A DNA stretch of 64,000 nt from Glycocaulis sp051859565. GTDB taxonomy: Bacteria; Pseudomonadota; Alphaproteobacteria; Caulobacterales; Maricaulaceae. Numbering within the stretch: position 1 is the first letter of the stretch; the number at the start of each line of letters is the position of its first letter. Position numbers and translations under genes: made by a program. The stretch spans positions 310,001 through 374,000 of the forward strand of contig NZ_JBHYFK010000001.1 of the NCBI RefSeq assembly GCF_051859565.1. The letters are read 5' to 3'. Positions 58,238 to 64,000 of this stretch are shown piece by piece. A model generated the notes under the pieces. It saw nothing but the letters and a program-made list of their open reading frames with translations. It did no database searches and was not told the DNA's origin.

Positions 58238-59962
58238 ATGCGGCATATCTGGCTAGGTGTGTTGGGCGCGTTGGCGGTATCGGCCTGTACAGGCAGCGCG
58301 GAACAGCGCCCGCCCGAACCGCTGGAGGCAACCCTTCGCACGGTTGAGCAAGGCGAGCTGGTCGGCTTCCAGCATTCGCCCGGCGCCTGGGCCTGGCGCG
58401 GTGTGCCGTTTGCGGCTGTGCCCGAAGGCGATCTGCGCTGGCGCGCACCGCGCCCCGCCCCGGCCTTCAATGGCCGCTTCGAGGCGCTGGACCATCCTGA
58501 GCCCTGCCCGCAATTTACCAGCGCCCTTCAGGCTTCGTCTGGCGTATTGCCCGGCCAGCTGGTCGGCAGCGAGGATTGCCTGCGCCTCGACATTTACGCG
58601 CCCGAAGGGGCAAGCGCGGACAACGCCTCGCGTCCCGTGATGGTGTGGATTCATGGTGGAGCCAATGTATGGGGCTTTGCCGGGCAGTATGATGGCGCGC
58701 AGCTGGCCAAGGATCAGGATGTGGTGGTGATCGCCATCCAGTACCGGCTCGGCGGGCTGGGCTTCTTCGCCCATGACGCCATTCGCAGTGATGCCACGGA
58801 CCCGCGCGATGCGGCGGCAAATTTCGCGCTTCTGGACCAGATCGCCGCACTCGAATGGGTGCGGGAGAACGCCGCCCAGTTCGGTGGTGATGCCGGCAAT
58901 GTGACCATTTTCGGCGAAAGCGCAGGCGGGCATAATGTGGCGGGCCTGCTCGCCTCCCCGCTGGCGTCCGGCCTGTTTCACCGCGCCATCATTCAGTCGG
59001 GCAGCTTTGACAGTGTCAGCTGGGAAGTGGCCAGCGGCGCCGAACCTGGCCAGTCCAATACGTCAGCGGACATCGCTCTGCGTATAGCCGGAGACGGCTA
59101 TACTGCCGACGCCCTGCGCAGCGCCGATCTGGAAACCGTATTCAACGCCTATCGCGGGGAGGATGGCGCGCCCTTTCTCAACCTTCCGCGCATGATCGAG
59201 GACGGGGTGACGATACCGCGTGATGGCCTCGCCAACGCGTTTGCTTCGCCCGACACGTTCAATGCCGTGCCGGTCATCACCGGCACCAACCGGGACGAGA
59301 TGAAGCTGTTCAACGCGTTCCGGGACGATCTCGTGAAGCGCTATTTCGGCGTCATCCTGATCAGCCGCGATGCGCAATTCTACGACACCATAGCGGAGTA
59401 TCAAAGCCGCACCTGGCGCATTCTGGCGGTCGATCAGGCGGCCAGCCTCATGCAGTCCGGCGGCCATCGCGATGTCTGGGCCTACCGGTTTGACTGGGAT
59501 GAGCAGGGCCGTGCCCTGTTCGTGATGGACCTCTCCCATCTGCTGGGCGCAGCCCATGCGATGGAGATACCCTTCGTCTTTAACCATTTCGATTTCTTCG
59601 GGCGTCTGGATGGTGCGATGTTCAACAACAACAATGCCGGCGGGCGCGAAGCGCTGGCCGCTGCCATGGGTGCCTACTGGGCCGAGTTTGCCCGCACAGG
59701 CGAGCCCGGCACGGGCGGGCCGACCAACCTGCCAAGCTGGGAGCGGTGGAATGCTGACGGCCTGCTGATGCGTTTCGACAGCCCGGACGATAATGGACAG
59801 GAGCTCATCACGGGCACGGACAGTTTCGAGGCGCTGGAGGCTGACCTCGCCGCCGATACCCGCCTGGATGATGCCCAGCGCTGCGCGGTGGTTGAGGCTA
59901 TCGCCGCCTGGCGTCCGCGCGGCAGTCTGGATACCATGCGCCAGCGGCTGAATTGCGGCTAG
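58238..59962 (+). CDS. Type B carboxylesterase, predicted lipoprotein
   Basis: 574 residues. MRHIWLGVLGALAVSACTGS has a lipobox (AVSAC), so the protein is probably membrane-anchored in the periplasm. Carboxylesterase signature FGESAGGHNVAG (Ser nucleophile), VMVWIHGGANVWGFAG (oxyanion), acid in GTNRDEMKLF and His near AAHAMEIPFVF. It hydrolyses carboxylic esters. The Baeyer-Villiger monooxygenase downstream would make such esters or lactones from ketones, a recognised functional pair. Confidence 0.87.
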   Translation: MRHIWLGVLGALAVSACTGSAEQRPPEPLEATLRTVEQGELVGFQHSPGAWAWRGVPFAAVPEGDLRWRAPRPAPAFNGRFEALDHPEPCPQFTSALQASSGVLPGQLVGSEDCLRLDIYAPEGASADNASRPVMVWIHGGANVWGFAGQYDGAQLAKDQDVVVIAIQYRLGGLGFFAHDAIRSDATDPRDAAANFALLDQIAALEWVRENAAQFGGDAGNVTIFGESAGGHNVAGLLASPLASGLFHRAIIQSGSFDSVSWEVASGAEPGQSNTSADIALRIAGDGYTADALRSADLETVFNAYRGEDGAPFLNLPRMIEDGVTIPRDGLANAFASPDTFNAVPVITGTNRDEMKLFNAFRDDLVKRYFGVILISRDAQFYDTIAEYQSRTWRILAVDQAASLMQSGGHRDVWAYRFDWDEQGRALFVMDLSHLLGAAHAMEIPFVFNHFDFFGRLDGAMFNNNNAGGREALAAAMGAYWAEFARTGEPGTGGPTNLPSWERWNADGLLMRFDSPDDNGQELITGTDSFEALEADLAADTRLDDAQRCAVVEAIAAWRPRGSLDTMRQRLNCG

Positions 59963-59984
59963 CCTGGAGGCTCTTGCCAGAGTG

Positions 59985-60003
59985 AAGTGAACAGTGTTCA
60001 CTT
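59985..60003. promoter_or_regulatory. TetR-type palindromic operator
   Basis: AAGTGAACA-G-TGTTCACTT is a perfect 9-bp palindrome with one central base, 34 nt before the monooxygenase ATG and 23 nt after the esterase stop. The form is typical of TetR-family sites. No tetR gene is in the window, so the regulator would be encoded elsewhere. Confidence 0.65.
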
Positions 60004-60036
60004 TTCTTCAGGCAGAGGGTTCGGAGGCAAGGCGCC

Positions 60037-61536
60037 ATGGCCGGTAATCATGCGCAGAGTGTGGACGTGCTGATCGTCGGGGCCGGTATTTCCGGTATTG
60101 GCACGGCCTGGCATCTGCAGCACCGCGCACCCGGACAGAGCTATGCCATCATTGAGGCACGCGCGCAGATCGGCGGCACCTGGGATCTCTTCCGCTATCC
60201 CGGCATACGCTCTGACTCGGACATGTACACGTTCGGCTATAATTTCCGCCCCTGGGTGGACGGCAAGGTGTTTGCCGACGGGCCGAGCATTCGCCGCTAT
60301 GTCACCGATACCGCGCGTGAGGCCGGGATTGACCGGCATATCCGCTTCAATACCCGCGTCATCTCGGCTAGCTGGGATAGCGGGACTGCGCGCTGGACGG
60401 TGACTGTGGAAGGGCCGGAAGGCCGCCAGGCAATCTCCGCCCGGTTCCTGATGATCTGCTCTGGCTATTACCGTTACGAGCAGGGCTATATGCCCGAATT
60501 TGAGGGGCTGGCCGACTTCGCTGGTGAGATCATCCATCCACAGAAATGGCCTGAAGGCCATGATTATGCGGGCAAGCGCGTGGTGATTATCGGCTCTGGC
60601 GCGACGGCGGTGACGTTGGTGCCGGCAATGGCGGAGAAAGCCGCGCATGTGACCATGCTGCAGCGCTCGCCAAGCTATATCGCGGCGCGGCCCTCACGCG
60701 ATGCCATTGCCGATGCCTTGCGCAAGTTTCTGCCCGGACGGCTCGCCTACACGCTCTCGCGGGTGAAGAATATCGCCCTGTCCATGTTCTTCTTTCAGCT
60801 GTCGCGCCTCTGGCCGGACTTCGTGAAGCGCGGCGTCATCAAGGCGATACGCGCAGAGCTGGGAGAGGATTTCGACGTCGAGCGCCATTTCTCCCCCCGC
60901 TATAATCCATGGGACCAGCGCTTCTGCCTTGCCCCCGATGGCGACTTCTTCGCGGCCCTGAAAAGCGGCAAGGCCAGCATCGTCACCGATCATATCGAAC
61001 GCTTCGAGACAGGCGGCATCCGCCTGAAATCCGGCGCGCTGATCGAGGCCGACCTCATCGTGCCGGCGACGGGGCTGGAAATGCAGGTCGGTGGCGGCAT
61101 GGACATAAGCGTGGATGGCGAGGCGCTGGTGCCGGCCGACAAGATCACTTATCGCGGCATGATGCTGTCCGGCGTTCCCAATGCGGCTCTGGCGTTCGGC
61201 TATACCAACGCCTCATGGACGCTGAAAATTGATCTTACCGCCGAACGGGTCTGCCGCCTGCTCAACCATATGCAGCGGCAGGGCCATGATTACTGCGTGC
61301 CAGTGCCGCCTGCCGATATTGAGCTGGCACCGCTGCTCGATTTCTCCTCCGGCTATGTCCAGCGCGCCCTGCCACACCTGCCCAGGCAGGGGACGAAAGC
61401 GCCCTGGCGGACCTATCAGAACTATGTGCAGGACATGCTGACCATACGTTTTGGCCGCCTCGAAGACGGGCATTTGCAGTTTCGAAAGGCGCAGACCGAT
61501 GCAAGTGAAGCCGGTCTGCCGCGCGCTGCTGAATAG
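60037..61536 (+). CDS. Baeyer-Villiger-type flavin monooxygenase
   Basis: 499 residues. FAD motif DVLIVGAGISGIGTAWHL, GGTWDLFRYPGIRSDSDMYTFGY (split: GGTWDLFRYPGIRSDSDM), the Baeyer-Villiger fingerprint F-x-G-x3-H-x3-W-P as FAGEIIHPQKWP, and the NADPH motif VVIIGSGATAVTL. It oxidises a ketone to an ester or lactone. Gene sits behind the palindrome at 59985-60003; the stop abuts the convergent DUF1254 gene with no gap. Confidence 0.9.
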   Translation: MAGNHAQSVDVLIVGAGISGIGTAWHLQHRAPGQSYAIIEARAQIGGTWDLFRYPGIRSDSDMYTFGYNFRPWVDGKVFADGPSIRRYVTDTAREAGIDRHIRFNTRVISASWDSGTARWTVTVEGPEGRQAISARFLMICSGYYRYEQGYMPEFEGLADFAGEIIHPQKWPEGHDYAGKRVVIIGSGATAVTLVPAMAEKAAHVTMLQRSPSYIAARPSRDAIADALRKFLPGRLAYTLSRVKNIALSMFFFQLSRLWPDFVKRGVIKAIRAELGEDFDVERHFSPRYNPWDQRFCLAPDGDFFAALKSGKASIVTDHIERFETGGIRLKSGALIEADLIVPATGLEMQVGGGMDISVDGEALVPADKITYRGMMLSGVPNAALAFGYTNASWTLKIDLTAERVCRLLNHMQRQGHDYCVPVPPADIELAPLLDFSSGYVQRALPHLPRQGTKAPWRTYQNYVQDMLTIRFGRLEDGHLQFRKAQTDASEAGLPRAAE

Positions 61537-62946
61537 CTACTCGTCAGGAGCCTCAACGCGCTCCACGGGCGGCATGGCCCAGCTTCCATCCAGCACGCTT
61601 TCCTGCGGCCAGTAGAGGCGTGCCAGCAGGGTGAAATTGCCACGTGCCGGCGCAGGCAGCCAGTTCGCCTCGCGGCCCTCCTCTGGCGGTCCGGCGTGAA
61701 TGTCGAGCGTGATGCTGCCATCCTCATCGGCCACCAGCGCATCCCGGCTGGTCAGGGCGAAACGGTCTGCCTCATTGGCGATGAAATACCCGTCAGCGTC
61801 ATAGAGCGTCACCGACCAGAAGGCGTTGACGGGCGGCAGGTCATCGGCTTCGAACCGGATCTGATAGCGCTCACCGCCCCGCAAGGGCTCGCCATGCATA
61901 TCCGTACGCGCCGCCGGATAAACCGCATCTTCGGGCAGGTTGGCGCCAAGGCCGTAGAGGGCTACCCCGGCCCTGTAGGCATAATCGGTCCCGTAGCGGC
62001 CAATATGGCTCTCCGGCACGACCCAGCCTGTACCTTGTGAGGGCCCTTCGGACAGCCGCTCGCGGGCCAGCCGTACCCCGCGCAGCATCGCCTGCATTGC
62101 CAGAATGCCGTACTCCGACCAGTCCACGCTCTCGCCGGGGCCAGCCCCCAGGGCCTGCATCCGCGCCAGCGCGGCGCGATCAGCATATGCAGGCGGATTG
62201 TCCATCATCAGGGCACCCAGCCGGCTGAAAAAGTCCGGCGCATCCATTGCCGCCACCCGTTCGGGCGGCGAGGGCAGGGACGGGGTTGCAGCGGGCCTTT
62301 CCAGCGCGATCCCATGGCCGCCGGGCATGGCGCGGTACGGATAGAGCCGCAGCGCATCCTGCAAGCGGTGGGCCGCCGACAGGTCGGTTTCGCCGTCTAT
62401 TTCGATGCGGCCCAGCAACCAGGCGGTCCGGGTCGGCGAGCGGTAGAGCGTCATGCCCTCTGGCGCCGTGCCTTCAAAATCCGGCCCAGCGATCAGCACA
62501 CTGACCGAACCATCCCCCAGAGTGCGCACGCCCGGATCGGCGAACACGTTCGTCCACGCATCCAGCCCCTGAAACAGCCAGTAGCGCCCTTCCATGGCGG
62601 GTATGTCGAGTTGCAGCGGGTGTACGCCAAGCTCAAGCCACGCGATGGAGTAAAGCGTATCCACGTTGGGACGCACCACCGCGGTGAAACCGGCGCCCGG
62701 CAGGCTACGGATATGCCCCAGCCGGTTGGGCGGCAGCCCGCCGCCTCCCGTCACATCGTGCCGTGTCTCGTCCATCAGGACCAGCGGATAGCCGTAAACA
62801 TAGGACTGGCCGGCGGCTTGCCCCAGCTCCTGCAGGGTCAGTTCGAGCGGATTGCGTGTCGACCATACCCAGCCCATCGCCAGCACGCCCACCAGAGCGC
62901 TGACAATAACAGTGGCCATCAGAATACGGCGGCGGTTGCGGTGCAT
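61537..62946 (-). CDS. DUF1254/DUF1214 domain protein, membrane-anchored
   Basis: 469 residues from ATG 62946 (MHRNRRRILMATVIVSALVG), with a single N-terminal TM segment or uncleaved signal. DUF1254 region: QSYVYGYPLVLMDETRHDV, VVRPNVDTLYSIAWLEL, DIPAMEGRYWLFQGLDAWTNVFA (split: EGRYWLFQGLDAWTN); DUF1214 region: PPVNAFWSVTLYDADGYFI and NFTLLARLYWP. Function unknown; members form periplasmic beta-sandwiches. Confidence 0.85.
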   Translation of the reverse strand: MHRNRRRILMATVIVSALVGVLAMGWVWSTRNPLELTLQELGQAAGQSYVYGYPLVLMDETRHDVTGGGGLPPNRLGHIRSLPGAGFTAVVRPNVDTLYSIAWLELGVHPLQLDIPAMEGRYWLFQGLDAWTNVFADPGVRTLGDGSVSVLIAGPDFEGTAPEGMTLYRSPTRTAWLLGRIEIDGETDLSAAHRLQDALRLYPYRAMPGGHGIALERPAATPSLPSPPERVAAMDAPDFFSRLGALMMDNPPAYADRAALARMQALGAGPGESVDWSEYGILAMQAMLRGVRLARERLSEGPSQGTGWVVPESHIGRYGTDYAYRAGVALYGLGANLPEDAVYPAARTDMHGEPLRGGERYQIRFEADDLPPVNAFWSVTLYDADGYFIANEADRFALTSRDALVADEDGSITLDIHAGPPEEGREANWLPAPARGNFTLLARLYWPQESVLDGSWAMPPVERVEAPDE

Positions 62947-63057
62947 CGGCCCGGATTCCCTGTCGATTCCTGTTCGCAATAATTACCATCAACGCCCTGC
63001 TGCGGCAGCGCAAGGGCGCTGACAGCCCCGGCAGTTTGCGCTATCGCACGCACCATC

Positions 63058-64000
63058 ATGGCTCCACCCCTTCTCACCTTGCAGGATATAAAGCTGAGCT
63101 TCGGGGTCACCCCCTTGCTCACCAGCGCCGAGCTGATGGTCGCACCCGGCGAACGCATCTGTCTTGTGGGCAGGAACGGGTCTGGCAAGTCCTCCCTGAT
63201 GAAGATCGCTGCAGGCCTGTTGGAGGCAGATGCAGGGGAGCGTTTCATCCATCCCGGCGCCACCGTGCGCTATCTGCCGCAGGAACCCGACCTGACGGGC
63301 TTTGACACCGTGCTCGCCTATGTCGAGGCCGGGCTGACGCCCGGCGATGATCCGTGGCGCGCGCGCATGCTGCTCGAAGCGCTGGGGCTGACCGGCGAGG
63401 AAAACCCGGCCCGCCTGTCGGGCGGGGAGGCGCGCCGGGCCGCTCTGGCGCGTACGCTGGCCCCCGAACCCGACATTCTCTTCCTCGACGAGCCGACCAA
63501 CCATCTCGATCTTCCGGCTATCGAGTGGCTGGAGGATGAGCTGTCGCGCACGAAAAGCGCGCTCGTGCTGATCAGTCACGACCGGCGCTTTCTGGAAAAC
63601 CTCTCGCGTTCCACGGTCTGGCTGGATCGGGGCATCGCCCGGCGGCTCGACAAGGGGTTTGCCCATTTCGAGGACTGGCGCGACGAGGTGCTGGCGGCCG
63701 AAGAGCTCGAACAGCACAAGCTCGCCCGCCAGATCGCGCGCGAGGAAGACTGGATGCGCTATGGTGTTACCGCCAGGCGCAAGCGCAATGTGCGCCGTGT
63801 GGATGAGCTAAAGGCCCTGAAAGCCCGCTATCGCAGCCATTCCGGACCGCAAGGTGTGGCCAATCTGGAAGCCTCCGATGCTGAACAGTCCGGCAAGCTC
63901 GTGGCCGAGGCGAAGAACATCTCGAAGCGCTTCGGCGAGCGGGTGGTGGTGCGCGATTTTTCCACGCGCATCCAGCGCGGTGAACGTCTCGGACTTGTCG
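63058..64000 (+). CDS. ABC-F family ATPase, Uup-like (partial)
   Basis: ATG 63058 (MAPPLLTLQDIKLSFG), runs off the right edge after 314 residues. First ABC cassette: Walker A LVGRNGSGKSS, signature LSGGEARRA, Walker B ILFLDEPTNHLD, switch His LISHDRRFL; then the ABC-F linker with charged helices (QIAREEDWMRYGVTARRKRNVR split: REEDWMRYGVTARRKRN) and the start of cassette two. No membrane domain, so it acts on ribosomes or nucleic acid. The RKRNVRR linker is of Uup type. Confidence 0.9.
   Translation, partial: MAPPLLTLQDIKLSFGVTPLLTSAELMVAPGERICLVGRNGSGKSSLMKIAAGLLEADAGERFIHPGATVRYLPQEPDLTGFDTVLAYVEAGLTPGDDPWRARMLLEALGLTGEENPARLSGGEARRAALARTLAPEPDILFLDEPTNHLDLPAIEWLEDELSRTKSALVLISHDRRFLENLSRSTVWLDRGIARRLDKGFAHFEDWRDEVLAAEELEQHKLARQIAREEDWMRYGVTARRKRNVRRVDELKALKARYRSHSGPQGVANLEASDAEQSGKLVAEAKNISKRFGERVVVRDFSTRIQRGERLGLV

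Noticed and set aside
1..64000. Prophage, insertion sequence, integron or secretion-system genes
   Set aside because: No transposase, integrase, terminase or structural phage protein is recognisable on either strand; the accessory island shows no flanking direct repeats at the tRNA-Ser.

Overview
The window is 64 kb of GC-rich chromosome from an alphaproteobacterium. The decisive marker is the PhyR / NepR / EcfG general stress module, which is confined to that class. Protein style (L21 with a helix-hairpin-helix tail, TonB receptors, the NAGGN osmolyte operon) suggests a marine Maricaulales/Hyphomonadales-type organism; that placement is inference. I see no phage, insertion sequence, CRISPR array or plasmid gene. 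The window starts inside ctpA and ends inside an ABC-F gene.

Layout. 1-7.3 kb (minus): housekeeping block rplU-rpmA, GNAT, obgE, nadD, egtD, rsfS, rlmH, envC-like, ctpA, followed by tRNA-Ser(CGA). 7.8-21.1 kb: accessory catabolic island with an XRE-cupin regulator divergent from a TonB receptor, an S12 serine hydrolase, an enolase-superfamily racemase (DgcA-like), a DUF1611 protein (DgcN-like) and a YkvI-type permease, then an exported D-aminoacylase-family enzyme divergent from an ATP-grasp / C26 amidotransferase-like pair. It reads as uptake and breakdown of D-amino-acid (D-Glu) or gamma-glutamyl peptides. A 13-bp sequence is shared exactly by the two divergent control regions.

21.7-28.1 kb: general stress response island: HisKA_2 sensor kinase, ecfG, nepR, divergent phyR, DUF1328, a PRC-barrel-like protein, a PhyR-sigma-domain-like orphan, a Crp/Fnr regulator and csbD. 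Four GGAAC-N16/17-CGTT promoters are visible. 28.4-33.1 kb: the three-gene NAGGN compatible-solute operon. 33.1-41.2 kb: miscellaneous metabolism (EAL protein, TesB, aminotransferase, DUF4197, amidohydrolase, alpha/beta hydrolase, lycopene-cyclase-like flavoprotein).

41.2-58.2 kb: two divergent amino-acid operons. thrL-thrA-thrB-thrC-ilvD runs leftward and ilvL-ilvC-ilvB-ilvM-leuA-ilvE-leuC-leuD-leuS runs rightward. Each begins with a leader peptide rich in its regulatory amino acids plus an intrinsic terminator and a competing antiterminator; the two terminators are near copies of each other in mirror orientation. ThrA is an aspartokinase-homoserine dehydrogenase fusion with no room for ACT domains, so attenuation may be the main end-product control. 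58.2-64 kb: lipoprotein carboxylesterase, Baeyer-Villiger monooxygenase behind a TetR-like palindrome, DUF1254 protein and an ABC-F ATPase.
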